A stretch of DNA of 64,000 nucleotides from assembly GCA_031772625.1 (NCBI GenBank), contig CM062808.1, positions 144,252,605-144,316,604 of the forward strand, given 5' to 3'. The notes beneath the pieces are model-generated. The model saw nothing but the letters and a program-made list of their open reading frames with translations, ran no database searches and had not been told where the DNA came from. The stretch comes from Pinus tabuliformis. Taxonomy: Eukaryota; Streptophyta; Pinopsida; Pinales; Pinaceae. A program made the position numbers and the translations under genes. This document shows positions 46,984 to 58,665 of the stretch, piece after piece. Numbering within the stretch: position 1 is the stretch's first letter; each line of letters begins with the position of its first letter.

Positions 46984-47095
46984 TGTGGCGCACCGAGGCA
47001 CTCAAAAAATAAATGTATATGTCCAAATAGAGGCTGCGCTCTCCATACATCCGAGACACATCTCTCAAAAAGTCATCAGCAAGACATAAACCTAG

Positions 47096-48335
47096 GTGCC
47101 TACTGTGGCGGGTTATGCTCCCTATACCACATCACAGCTCGTGCCACCCGCCTCAACAAGTGGTGCACCCTGGGTTTCACCCCTACTGTGTGGATTTGCA
47201 ATGCTATGGGGACCTCCTCGACCCCCATGTAACCAGGGATCCCCGCCATCAGACCCTCAAGGTTTTGGGCCACTGTCTCCATCTCGTCATCCTCAGGGGG
47301 AGCCAAGCCAGTGCTTCGATGCCCTGTGCATCCCTCCATGCCTCTGTAGCCAACCCAATGGGTCTCATTGGTCTCAAATCTGTAATTCCATAGCATTCGT
47401 TACTAGGACATATACATGAAAAAATCTAAAAACATCATAAAAAATAAAATACAAAAAATAATGTGATCAAGTATCTTACCACCATCATCCCACTACTCGC
47501 CAGGGGGCAGCTACATGTCATGATCTCCACGGAAGTCCATGCCAGCGTATGGTGAATCCTTGACGAAGATCACCTCGCGCTCGAGCCACTCTCAAAATAG
47601 TGTCCCCCACGACACTAGCTGTCCGCCACCTCCTCGTGGCATGCCATGTGCCCACTGTGTAGCTCTGGTCTCACATGGTCTGGGCAGATCCAAATCCATG
47701 TCCTGTAATTGCAATGCCAGCACCCACTCCAGCATGAGTGGGACTAAGATGGACCCATAAACAAACTGCTTCATCTCTCCTCATTGGCAGTTGGTAAGTT
47801 GCCTCTTCATATACGCTGTCACGGTGTCTGCCCAATTAAACATGGTTGGATTGAGACATTCGAGAGCCAGCTAGAGATGGGTCTTCGAAGCCTCATGTTG
47901 GCCTTGGGAGCCCGCTTCCCATGTCACCATGAATAACATAGCACAAAGAATCACATCGTCCACTGTTCGGATTGCCACCTTTCCACTCTTTGTTTTTCGT
48001 GCCTGGGGGCACACTCGTGCCATGATCATCTCTAGTGATTCTCCCCCAGGACGTTGGCCCTCCAAGATTGGCCTCTCACCTCGGCGGGACAACCCGGTCA
48101 AAAAATATATGTCTGTGGCGTCGAACTCAATATCCCGGCCTCGGATGATGAATTTCTCATCTGTGGGATTCCAGGCCCGGATCAGTAGCTCCAGTAAATC
48201 AGGTTGTGACCGTAGGTGCGGAGTGAGGAAGAATTTGAGCAATCCGCATGCTCGTAATGCATTTCGGCACCCCACATTAGTGAAAGCTTGAATATCATTG
48301 TCATCATGCATTCGTTCTTGCCAGACAAATGCCAT
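47096..48335 (-). pseudogene. Antisense spliced gene of element B, plant-mobile-domain-like
   Basis: Runs against gag-pol. The start is the ATG at 48335 (MAFVWQER), just after a splice acceptor (TCATGCAG, last G at 48342). The frame contains GCRNALRACGLLKFF, FDATDIYFLTGLSRRGERP (like the D-x-x-L-x-GL signature of plant mobile domain proteins) and, past TAG at 47871 and TGA near 47777, FVYGSILVPLMLEWV and YAGMDFRGD. A 100-nt GT-AG intron (47479 to 47380, donor GTAAGATAC) leads to a last exon with EDDEMETVAQNLEGL. Element C has a homologous gene with the same intron. Grande-type Tat elements are known to carry antisense genes. The function is unknown. Confidence 0.8.
47380..47479 (-). other. 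Predicted intron of the antisense gene, element B
   Basis: Donor GTAAGATAC and acceptor GAATTACAG on the minus strand, 100 nt, T-rich before the acceptor. The corresponding intron in element C is 59811-59703 (109 nt). In B the homology frame changes across the junction, so a small indel or another acceptor is likely. Confidence 0.6.
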
Positions 48336-48341
48336 TATATC

Positions 48342-48686
48342 CTGCATGACGAAAAAAAACGAATGAGCACTTCTTTTGCAAAATTCAATGCGTAATTTGG
48401 ATAAAAACATAATTTTGCGTTGTCATCGCGTCTGTTTTTAAAACAGACGCAATGACACGAGGTTGCTAGTTCTAATTTTCCACAGTCATCACAGAAGTAC
48501 ATCACTTTTCCACGATGATCATGGCGCGTTATGTGTAAATTTTTTCGGTCATCGCGGACTCGATGGGTATACCCGCGATGACCAAGCGGCGGAACCCGGT
48601 CCAAAAAATCTGCCTAAACTAACACATTTAACATTCAAATGCATGAAAAAGATATTGAATTGAAGCGCAGGATGAAGTCTATCTAC
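48342..48686 (-). other. Possible leader intron of the antisense gene, with paired CGCGATGAC motifs
   Basis: Donor CAG|GTAGAT at 48686 and acceptor CATGCAG at 48342 on the minus strand. Inside are two inverted repeats: one from about 48422 to 48456 (16-base arms, one mismatch) and GGTCATCGCGG...CCGCGATGACC at about 48564-48600. Six CGCGATGA-like motifs lie in this stretch. The upstream exon would be untranslated. Confidence 0.45.
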
Positions 48687-48810
48687 CTGGATGGAGTTTT
48701 GGGGTGGTCGATGGATGAACGGGGCTGAAATTAGCTCGCCAAATTTGGTGCTCCAAAATTCTCCACAGTGGAATGAACAATAACAATGGTACAAATGGAT
48801 GGATTAACCC

Positions 48811-48820
48811 CTTTTTATAG
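48811..48820 (-). promoter_or_regulatory. Antisense TATA box, element B
   Basis: The minus strand reads CTATAAAAAGGGG, a strong TATA box about 125 bp upstream of the predicted leader donor and 480 bp upstream of the ATG. Element C has TTATATAAGG at the equivalent place. Confidence 0.6.
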
Positions 48821-48999
48821 TAATTTTTGGGAATTAAAAAAATATATTTTATAAATGTGGGTTTTTTTTCATTTTTTATCACATGGTTATGTTAAAATTT
48901 GATTCTTCAACTATGTTTTTATGTATATTATTCATTTTATATCGAATGGGTTTACGTGTCACGTGTTTTTTGTGCAGAGCTACAGTGGAGTTTCGTGTA

Positions 49000-49530
49000 T
49001 AGTTGATCCATGAAGTCATCTTTAAGCTCTTTTCCGACTTAAAAAATGAAAAGATAGCCGAGTTGTTCCTCTTGACTCGTTAAAAGTAAATAAGAGGCGG
49101 TCGCCTTTAAGCTCTTTTTTGACCGTCTAAAAAACGAAAAGATTGTCGGGCCTTTGTCGTTTCAAGCTCGTTATTGGTTACGAAATGACGTGATTTCGGT
49201 CGCTTTTTTACCTTTTCAGGTCGAGATCACTAATCTCAAAAAGTGATCCTTGATCGTAATGGTCAAGTGGTTCTTTTGAGTATCATTCTATACTTTTTGG
49301 GCTCGAGAGACACAAACTTATGAAAAAAGGACCCCCCTGGAGTTTTCTTTTCCGTGTCTTTTTCAAATTCCCTAAACATGAAAAAGACTCCGAGTTTTAC
49401 CTATGTCGAACTCGTTAAACCCTGATGACATTGGACTCATCACCATGACGAGACTCGAGCTTCTCCTCCCTAGGGCTCGTTAAACTATTACTAGGTTGGA
49501 TTCGACCGAAGGTCGAACTTATATCACAAG
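49000..49530. repeat. Array of hairpins with conserved loop, element B
   Basis: Alternating hairpins. One kind has a near-constant stem (CTTTTC 49029-49034 with GAAAAG 49048-49053; GTCTTTTTC 49356-49364 with GAAAAAGAC 49380-49388). The other has different stems but the same loop: CCTCTT/AAGAGG (49068-49073, 49092-49097; loop GACTCGTTAAAA), ATGTC/GACAT (49403, 49427; loop GAACTCGTTAAA), CCTAG/CTAGG (49469, 49491; loop GGCTCGTTAAA). Confidence 0.8.
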
Positions 49531-50361
49531 AATATGCTATCCTCTTCAAGCTTGTTTTCAAAAATAATTGGGGTACTCGCCAGCAATGGTGGGGGAAAAT
49601 TTGGAAATCATCATCGATTGCCTATGGCAGCTAGTCACGCTTGAACATCGACACATCTACTTCTTGTTGGGTTGGGACATCCATACATTGTCATTTGGCT
49701 TTCCGTGGGTTTGGGTTGTCATTTAGCCTTATTTCATCTGATTCATGTTGTCTCCATCATAGCCTCTGATCCTTTGGTACCTGAATGCTGCCACCCTCCG
49801 GAGTCATGTCATCGATATGTTCAAGAGTATAATTCTTCTGCAGTTTACACCCTCGCCTTTTCCTCTGATACTTTGTTTCACCATCTACCACTTGTTCCTT
49901 GTCTCATGTTGTTTATGGGGGAAACATTATGGCCCTCCTGCGATGGATCGTCTGTTGTCGACTTCAGCTCATTATCTAGGAGATTGATCTAGAGATCCAT
50001 TTTGGTACCTTGGAGCTTGCATGCCTCAATGGCAAGTTTTTCGCGCCTAACGGTCAACTTACATCATCGGTCACCAATTAGGTGATCCCACGAGTGTTTG
50101 ACTTCAGCTCATTCTTTACACTTTATGGATTGTACTGGATAGTACGTTGAGAACTATTGGCATTATTGGTGGTCTCTCTCGCGCTTGTTAACGGTTTACA
50201 TCATTGACCGGTAATCAAGCAATTTTCTATCATGCTCGACTTCAGCACCCCTATTCGCATGTTAGAATTTGTACTATGATCGGTTGGGTTCAAGACCCCG
50301 AACTCAGATCACATATATTTGGGTTGCGTGGATTGGTTCGTGAATACATGACTCATTAATG

Positions 50362-50500
50362 TATGGCTGCGACCATACTAAGTCTTTATGGATGGCTGTG
50401 ACCATACCTTTATCATTATCATGGTCTCATTAGCTGGATGGCTGCGTCCATACCACAAACCTAGTTCGTATGTCTCTTGGATGGCTACGTCCATGCCTAG
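50362..50500. repeat. Four short hairpin repeats before the polypurine tract
   Basis: TATGGCTGCGACCATA and variants (GGATGGCTGTGACCATAC, GGATGGCTGCGTCCATAC, GGATGGCTACGTCCATGC) occur four times in 140 bp. TATGG/ATGG pairs with CCATA/CCAT around a CTGCG loop. Confidence 0.8.
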
Positions 50501-50623
50501 ACTACATGTACTTCACTATCAGAGATATTAGTTGTACTTGCACTTACAGGTTCTTCTAGATGGTGTTCCAGCTCAGCCAGTTCTGTAAAGCATTTCACCC
50601 CTCCCACTCTCTCAGGCTTCATA

Positions 50624-50637
50624 CTTTAGGGGGCATC
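50624..50637 (+). promoter_or_regulatory. Polypurine tract of element B
   Basis: CTTTAGGGGGCATC immediately precedes the 3' LTR start TGTTACACAG. Element C has the same ACTTTAGGGGGCAT before its 3' LTR. Confidence 0.75.
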
Positions 50638-51781
50638 TGTTACACAGTAATTTGTCACTGCCTTCACTCCCAGTCCATCTACTGTGTCATGTGTCCAAGT
50701 AAAACATGATCATGGTGAACAAATGCTTTCCTATGTTGCCAATTGACCCACTTTTCCAAAGTTATCTGCCTCATCATGGCTATTGGCTTAATAAACGTGC
50801 TGAAGGGTGCTCCTAAATAGTCCATTCGTGTTGCCAGTACGGAAGTACATCTGTTTCCTGTGATGGCCTGATTTTATGCACCAACGCAGGGTCTATGTGT
50901 TTCCTTCGGCGATGACCTGACTATCTACACTGACCACTTGCGATGTCAGTGCTAAATCTCAGTCATGTACCCGCGATGATCCAGATTAGGAAAATTGTTC
51001 CAATAGTCAGCCTTCCAGATGACTCCAGGCCTGGTTGTTGGCCTAGTTTGTGTCACCCTTTCTTTCTTGGTGTGGCAGTTCCATCAATTGTGCTACCTTG
51101 ATGATAAGCTCCCTCTCCCACCTTTCATGGAGACTCCTTCTCCTATTTAAACACTCACCTTTGATATGATCAGCTAGTTGGTAAATTCTTGGCTTGAGCA
51201 GTGCTATTAGTGATTTTGATAGATAGCTGGTGTGAGTGTGATAAGTGTGAGAGTGTTGATAGCTTGAGGAAGGTTGTGAGTGCCTTTGATTTCATGTCAA
51301 ACTTATGAGTGATTGAGAGAGAGACCTTTGTATGTTGGGAGATCCATCTTAAAAGAGTGGATGCTTGAACAACGTGGTGGTTGGATTCCTTTGAGAAGGC
51401 TTGTGACGTCAAGACTTTGGTTGTAAGCTTACTCTTATTTCATTATTAATACAATCAATGATGGTTTCCTATGTCTTGTATGTAATGTACTTGATAGCTC
51501 ATGACTTCTTGACTTTATGAGTAAATAGTTTATTTTTGTTTTCCGGATTATGTGCTTTGTTGTATTTCCTTTTCTTTGTTTCAGGTTGATCACTCATTGA
51601 GGAGAAGGAAGCGAAAGCTAGAGCAGTGCAACGGAACTCCATCAACCACCGGGAGAGGTAGGCCTCTAACTTTAACTATTTAAGGAAAGCTATTGTTGAT
51701 CTGTCCTTGTTTGTGACTAGACCCACTCTAGGGATAGAGGGGTTGCCTTTGTCCGTAGCGGGAACACTTTCCTGCATCACG
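50638..51781 (+). mobile_element. Element B 3' LTR
   Basis: 1144 bp, from an intact TGTTACACAG to GCATCACG (final A changed to G). TATTTAAA lies at 51144-51151. CACCC at 51782-51786 repeats the bases before the 5' LTR. Several CGCGATGA motifs are decayed here to TGTGATGG or TTGCGATG. Confidence 0.9.
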
Positions 51782-51912
51782 CACCCATTTGGGCTAGGGC
51801 TCTTGTCCTTGTTAAACCATTTTAGAAAAACCTCAAGCTCTCCCATTAATACGAGCAAGTTTAAATCTTCATTTCCTTCAACATATACAAATCGAGGGAA
51901 GAGTCTCACAAC
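51782..51912 (-). pseudogene. LINE fragment between elements B and C
   Basis: The minus-strand frame has FPRFVYVEGNED, FLKWFNKDKSPSPNG and then the CACCC target site. This is the linker and first RT block (KSPGPDG type) of the LINE whose next residues lie at 36347 downward. The two parts join in frame when one CACCC copy is removed, which confirms the boundaries of element B. Element C interrupts the same LINE 126 bp further on. Confidence 0.85.
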
Positions 51913-52945
51913 TGTTATAGGACAAAATGAACTCCTCATCAACTTAGAGGTGAAAGACAGCATGACTAAAGCAAAGACCATAATTGCAGGCCTTGAATCC
52001 ACACTAACGCTAGTTTTGCTAACATGCTTTATAAAGCTTGTTACCAAGCATAAAGGAGCGTCAGTAACCTTGATAACTCAAGTTGTTAGACCAGCGGGAG
52101 CGTTAGTGAAACTAAGAGATGTTCAGTGGGTCAAGCCAATGAATTTTCTCACAAATATATAGATATTTATCCCTAAATTTTCTCAAGAAAAGCAGGGAAA
52201 GTCCCAAAAATCAAACTATTTGGGGAAATTCCAATCTGAAAAAGAAGGCAAAATTGAAAGAGCTGGAATAAGAGGCAGGTTCATTGCTTTTTCCCTAATG
52301 AACTCTAGGAGGAGCTTGGTAGCCCTAACTGGAGTGCTACATAAGCAGTGAGAGGGCCATTGTGAAAGGGGTCAGAGCATTTGAAAGGATAGCCAACTAA
52401 GCTGTTGTGAATTGGCATACACTTAAAGAAGTGAGCTAAAAGAGAGAGAGAGAGAGAGAGAGAGAGGAAGAAGGGGCAAGGGAAGGCTGATACAACAGAT
52501 GGTTGTTCACTCTTCCATTATAAATACATAACTGCAATTGTGTTTCCTACTCCATAGTGTCGGTAACGTTGCTCATTGAGTTGTTCATTTCGATACTTGT
52601 CGAGTTGAGTAGTTTAAGTTGTATACAAATATATGTTCATTGTGCATTCTTATATTAGTTTTCTAGATTGTATGCTGTGATTGTGTTTGCCTTTCCTTTC
52701 TATAAGAATTTACTTGGAGCCGGCTTTGGAGGAGTTCTTCTTCACTGCATTGAGATCTCCAAACAAATCTAGAAGGAGATTTGAGGTAAACACTCTTTCC
52801 ATACTTGGTTAACTGATACTTGATAGATGAACATGTGTATAACATGGTAGCTTCTGCAGATAGTCTTATAGTTTGTCAAAGGTCCTAGGAAGGCCTTTGA
52901 GGGTAGTTTTCATTCTCCATACATCGTGCATTTTACCCCATAGCA
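51913..52945 (+). mobile_element. Element C 5' LTR
   Basis: It starts TGTTATAGGAC and ends near CATAGCA, about 1033 bp. TATA box TATAAATA at 52519-52526; (AG)n at about 52439-52466. The first 560 bp match 63447-64000 with scattered differences. U3 carries GGAGCGTTAGTGA-type motifs at about 52002 (reversed), 52055 and 52094. The 151-codon frame at 51707-52162 runs across the LINE and LTR and is accidental. Confidence 0.85.
52439..52466. repeat. (AG)n microsatellite in element C LTR
   Basis: About 13 AG units just upstream of the TATA box. The 3' LTR has a shorter run near 63978. Confidence 0.9.
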
Positions 52946-52949
52946 GAAT

Positions 52950-52967
52950 TGGCGACTCCGTTGGGGA
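52950..52967 (+). promoter_or_regulatory. tRNA-Arg primer binding site of element C
   Basis: TGGCGACTCCGTTGGGGA, one mismatch to the tRNA-Arg complement, four bases after the LTR end. Confidence 0.82.
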
Positions 52968-54440
52968 CTATACATCTAGTTCCCGGTTTACCCAGACTCC
53001 TCTCAGTTCTTCTCTTTCTTCTAAGAGCTCCCTACTTCTTAAAATCCTTTTCTGATCCACCAACTATCTTGTTACATCCTACTAGTTTGCATTCTCCTTA
53101 GAAACTGATCCTAAAGGCTCTCTATTTGAGCAATTTTCCTCACTAACGTAGGTTACTAGGCTAAAAATAGCTTTATAAAGCACTGTGTCTGTGTACAAGG
53201 AGCATTAGTGGACCAACTAACTCTCCGTTTACATTGAAACAGAGTGTTAGTACCCCATTTCCATGATTTCCAGTAGTGCCTGTGGACCAAAAGGGGGGGA
53301 AAATGTTCTCATGGGCTGAAGTAAGATTTGCAACTATATTATGTTAACAAATTTGGTGTCCTGAAAATTTATTTTTAGGAAAAAAATTTAGTTTTTCTCT
53401 CTTAAAAATAATTTTTTTTTGAAAGAGAGACTGATAATTGTATTCATCCTTTTGTCGAAATAGTTGTAAGCTGCTTCATTTTGGTTTTTAGTAGTTGTTA
53501 GGAAATATTGGAAAAAGAATATTTTGGTTATGCAAGTGTTGGATGGCTTTAGATGCACAAACAAATATATGAATATGTAGAATAAGACTTGTTTGTATAA
53601 AAAATTGAAATTTTTTTTCAAAGCATTGTTCTGCATGATTTATTGAGTCAAGAGTCTCACCATATTCATACGTCAACACCCCTACCGAAGAAAAATAAGA
53701 AAGTACACTTAAAATTTATATTAAAATCAATTAGTTACTCTTTTGAGAAAACCAACATTAGCTAGGCTAGGATCTTTGGATAAGCATGTGAGTAAACTGC
53801 CCAAGGTTGAAAACCAAAACTAGTGTTGTTAACGAGTGAAAAATCCTTTTGCACTGATATTACCAGGACCACTCCACTAAGAACGGAGCGAAATACGAGA
53901 CAAAATCGGACTATAATTGAAGGTAGCCCACCTTCTCTTACAAATCCTTTGGGAATTCTGTGTACTCCGGGTCACTTCGGGGATTTCGGAACTGAGTCGG
54001 GGACTCATGTTTCTTGCTCACACAGCATGCTATCTATGACTATGTCCCCCCTGGTAATTTCTATGATTTGAGGTATCTCTAGTGGCCAAAACTTCCAGGC
54101 ACTTACACAAGGTGACTGGGATGGGCTGTCTTGGTACTTAACATGGATGAATCTACTCTATCTTCAGTTTTTGGGAGGGTGCTCGTCTTCACGAGAGTAC
54201 TTGGCCCCTCAATCTGAGGTTTGGGCAAAGCTCTAGATTAAGCGTAACTATACATTTGGCCATCCTTCTCTATTATTCATTGAGATACTGGGTTTCATCT
54301 CCAGTGATCAGTGCTTATCAGAGGAGGTACTTTCCCTTTGTTTGCTGATTGATATATTTAGTGTATTTTTGATGAGTGCTATCGTTTTTGAGACTTTAAA
54401 TAATATCAAATTAAAATTTATTTGATAAAACTTAAACGGT
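52968..54440 (+). other. Element C leader, no gene
   Basis: AT-rich leader. It carries motif copies ACTAACGTAGG, GGAGCATTAGTGG, CTAACTCTCC and GAGTGTTAGTACC between 53140 and 53260. The frames at 53388-53679 and 53823-54071 show no known domain. Confidence 0.5.
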
Positions 54441-56540
54441 CACCGTGGCTACATCCAGCCCTCATCGTCACTCTAGCCGATTTTTAGGACTTCCTCCACT
54501 CATTGTGGAAGATCCGCCGAGTTCCACTGACTCGGATTCCTCATCTTCGAGGAATCAGTCTCCTAAATCCCACATGGGATCTATGTGAATGACTGACGAT
54601 TCAATTTTGCGAGAGGATTTCTTCACAGAAGAATTTCTTCCTCACTTTAACACTGCTCACAAATTCGTTGGACCCTATCGTGGTTCCCGTGGTACCTGTA
54701 CTTCCTTCTTCAGTAGGTGGAAATTTCCCATCTATCCAATCGACAACTCACGGGTTGTGGAATTTTAGAGACACTTTTGGTCCTCTACCACTTCCCTAGT
54801 TGACGGTCATCACAACACTGGTAATGTGGAGTCCCGCTATCCCGTTTGTCCCAGGTATGACAAATCACATAGCACCCTCTATAAGTGGAACCCAGTAGAT
54901 GCCAGGTTCCACTCCTATGGTGCCACAATGCATACCTTCGACAAGTGCCACATAAAGTGCTCCCCATAACACTCAATGCGGCACTATGGGCGTGGTTCCC
55001 ATTTACCAACAACACGGTCGGCCGCCAATGTACAGTGCCAACCCCCAGATTCAGATATCTGGGGGGGTTCCCAATATGCACATGCCAGTAGGGAATGTCA
55101 TAGTTCCCCCTATGTTCTCAGGCATGCATTGACAGTTGCTAATTGACATGAGTGTTCCCTCTGTCAATCAAAGACAAATGGTTAGTTCTGTGTCGGTTGG
55201 GAATCCACAAGGGGTTCCTAAGCAATCCATGGGGGCACCCTACTCATAGACTCAAATGAGTCAAGGGGGAACCACTTATACTGGGGGAAATTTCATACCC
55301 CAGTATCAAAATCCTCATGGAAATCCACTCTACAACACCATACCGTAAAGCAATTGCTACACCGCGTAACCCATGTACACTATGGGGAACCAAATGATGG
55401 GAGGAGCATAGAGCTCCTGAGGTCATCCGTCATCACCATGGATCGAGTCAGGGCACCTAAATCTCTGCCTTTTTTGGAAATGTTGGATATTCCCGACTTA
55501 TACAAGATAACAAACAACCCCATCTACCACAACTTACAATGGCCACTGATCCTGCATAAAATACCAACGGACATCCCAAAGTTTGATGGAAAACAAGGGG
55601 AGGATCCGGGCACTCCTATCACCACCTACCATCTCTGGTGTGTTTCTAACTCTATGGTGGATGATAGTGTCGTATTACGTCTTTTTCACCGCACCCTCAC
55701 TTGCAATGTCACGAAATGGTATATTGAGTTACCACGTGCATCAGTAAATACCTTTGACACTTTAGCAATGGAGTTCCTAAAGCACTTTCAGTTACCTATC
55801 CATTATGAGACTGAGACAGAGCTCCTTACTTAATTTCATTAGGATACCGCCACCCACATCTCCGACCATATTCATGAATGGAGACATAGGCATAGGTTAG
55901 TCAAATCTCCCATCCTCGATTTTCTCTTAACGGACTGGTTCTGTAAGTCCTTACTCCCACAAATCGCTAGAGATGTCACTCTAGGTGGTGCGATCATAGA
56001 ATACCAATCCATACGTCGTGCCCAACACTTAGATTTGATTTATTCATAGTCTGGCACTCTTTACAACATAATCCCCCATGCTCCTAGTAACCCCAATGCT
56101 TCCACCACTCAGCACCCTAGAGTGCACGCCGACGGGATTGTCGGTGCAACCTCTAGGGTCGCTGTAAAACAACTCAGTGGTTCCATTGCCAAGCTAGCAG
56201 TGGACCCCTCTACCAAAGCGACTGCTCTTCCTGCCACTGCGATAAACTCTATGCAATATACACAAAAATCCGGTGGCAAGAACAAGAAGAATAAGAACAA
56301 GACCGCTCCTTCTGAAGAGCAGTCATCCAAGCAGCCCAACCCAAAACAGAAGGCCGCTGCGCCTACTGATGAGGAAAAGGATAAAGGCACCAGATATCCA
56401 TGCAAACTCTGCTGAAGACCACACGACTTGGCGTTGTCTGCGGCTTCAGGAATGTACAGACTACCTTGCTAAAAGGGATTCTGGTAAGGCACCTGCTATC
56501 CTTAGAAATCCTTTTCCTACTCAATAGCAACAAAATCTCG
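54441..56540 (+). pseudogene. gag: Element C gag, decayed
   Basis: The N-terminus (54441-55350) has many stops. The gag core (55354-56415) matches element B: DIPKFDGKQGEDPG, TYHLWCVSNSMVDDS, KWYIELPRASVNTF and HISDHIHEWRHRHRL, with a stop at 55831. The tail is Lys/Asn-rich, then a knuckle CKLC...EDH..WRC that needs a one-base shift at about 56413. Here both first cysteines are kept, unlike in B. Confidence 0.8.
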
Positions 56541-57931
56541 TTGCCAACCAACCGCAACCCCCACAAGGGGGCAACGATGGTTCGCAACATCCTTTAGTTG
56601 GTGAAGGATCTTCTACCGTTTACACATTTGAAATGGTAGAACTCGCCACAAGAGCCAAATCTTATGGAGCTCCTATCGCTCCTGTAGCAGAACAATCCTC
56701 AGGTCAAAACCCATTGCTGCCCAATGATCTACATATCAAAAGGCTAGTTGAGGACTTTGTAATTCGACCCCCCAAGGGGGCACTTCGATGCACAACACAC
56801 AATACATATGCACGTGCCACCCAACACTAAAATATCGTAGAGGATTTGGCGCAAGCGCTGTCGGCTATGTCGGCGCTTGAAGTATTACAAACATGCCCCA
56901 GCCAACATAAAGCTTTGCTTTTGGCTATCGGAGATATTGACCCTACGGATTCCATGCTTGCTATTTTTGAAATGGACAAGTGTAAACCTCCCCTTTCCCA
57001 CCAGCTTGCATTTCAAGTGCATATCACTTCGAAAGGTAAAGGTATACACAGAACTGTCATCGACGAAGGTGCTTCAACCTACGTCATGTCAGTTTCATGT
57101 TGGCTCACCTTGGGTTCTCCAACCCTAACCCCACCGTCGAACTCCCTTAAAGATTTCGACGGCCACACCTTTATCCCAAAAGGATACCTAGCCAGTTTTC
57201 CCATCACATTGTATGGGAAAACAGTAACGGTGGACATAGAAGTCGTGGACAAGAAACTCGACTATAATCTATTGCTGGGTCGCAGTTGGACATATGCCAT
57301 GATGGCCATCGTATCCACTGTCTTTCGTATCATCCTATTTCCATTGGATGGAAAGGTCATTATAGTGGATCAGTTGTCTTTCTGCACCCCCGATTATTCA
57401 CCATTACCAAGTGGCTCCGTACCCCTAGTAGGAGGTGGAACTGACAGTTATGTCAGTATAGGTACTGGTCTATTGAAGGCTTCTTCCCTTATGGGTTTTT
57501 TTCCTCTTCAGCCACCCTAGGTTTCACAATCAGTCAACATGCTTTCATCAATTCCTCATGAACTGACTGATCCCTGGATCCTAACGGCTCCTTCAAACCT
57601 TGACACATTCAGAGACCAGATTCCGCTATCACCAGCTGAATTGGCCTACCAAGGCATTCAATCTGCATCCACATCTCCGGTCATGTTGGTTATCATTGAT
57701 GGTACCACTGCCCTTCCCATAAATGCTCCTCCTTTAGATCCATTCAATCAACTCATACCTATAGACGAAGCCGTTCAAGAAATTATGAGTTTTGGAGAGA
57801 AACATTGGGAGGATTGGCACCATCGTGTCCCGATAGCTGATTCAGACATGATTCCTCTTCAAATCATGTCCTATGACTTACCAGAAATTGTTTCCTTACC
57901 ATACGCAATCATCCAAACTTTGGATGCATAA
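56541..57931 (+). pseudogene. Element C protease and linker
   Basis: Protease active site DEGAST (Asp codon at 57062), FDGHTFIPKGYLASFPITL and NLLLGRSWTYAM. The 224-codon stretch from 56846 is open. The linker after a TAG at 57518 keeps the B-like ELTDPWILTAPSNLD and QIPLSPAELAY. The protease itself looks undamaged, unusual among the genes of this window. Confidence 0.82.
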
Positions 57932-58542
57932 GGAAACATGCGCAACACTTCCAGGTCATTACCCATAGATATTTCAGTCACGACAGGCATAGTGGAAAAC
58001 ACCTAGATGTGAGTAGATTGCAGTCCTAAAGAAATTGCAAGCTCCACCTGCCTACATGAAGAATTCCATGATGACTTCGTTTGGTCTCACAAGGAAATGC
58101 CTGACTTTAATCCGTTGTTTGTCATACATGAGATCCAAATTTACGACAAAGCAAGACAAATTGAGTGTCAGATCCCTTCACCTAAAATAGCCATTGAACG
58201 CATGCCCGGCCCTACTGCCGAAGAAGAATGCCTACTATACCTTAAATAGCTAGATAAAACCCATTGAGATGCTAATTTAGCACTTGAAGCTCACAAGGAG
58301 CGGGTACAATTCCAATTTGTGAAAGAGGTTAGGTTTTGTTATTTCCAAGAGGGCAACTTCGTATCGCTCTATCATCCAAAAGATAATGTCTTGGAGGCAT
58401 GCACACTTCGTCCAATTTGGCTAGGTCCCTATGTCGTAACGAAAGTCCTCCCCACGGAGGCATATGAATTGTAGGACCAAGAAGGAATCCCACTCAAGGA
58501 GCCTAGCTATGGGCTCTATCTGAAAAAGTATTGTGCCTAGTA
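57932..58542 (+). pseudogene. Deletion joint and integrase C-terminus of element C
   Basis: The frame reads HKEMPDFNPLFVIHEIQIYDKARQ-like sequence (N-terminal edge of RT) and then, at about 58159, IECQIPSPKIAIE, which in B lies in the integrase C-terminus (45902). About 2.2 kb is missing, compared with B 43710-45902. After the joint, EECLLYLK, ALEAHKERVQ, RPIWLGPYVVTKVL and YGLYLKKYCA follow the B pattern, with stops. Confidence 0.82.
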
Positions 58543-58665
58543 TTGCACTGGGCATGTGCTTTGTAATTTTATGTATTCATAAGTTTTGCTTACCTTTTTT
58601 GAAGTGATTCGATTGCTTTGTTATTTAGTGGAGTACTTGTCTCATGCATTCTTCTCACAATGCAG

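Larger units (their letters stand above)
48821..50622 (+). other. Element B 3' region: hairpin array, hairpin repeats, no gene
   Basis: No coding sequence is supported; the 106-codon frame at 49672 lacks any recognisable feature. The stretch holds the hairpin array (49000-49530), a middle part of unknown role, and four ATGGCTGCGACCAT-type hairpins (50362-50500), and it ends with the polypurine tract. Confidence 0.55.

Noticed and set aside
51707..52162. 151-codon gene
   Set aside because: The frame crosses the end of the B LTR, a LINE fragment on the other strand and the start of the C LTR.
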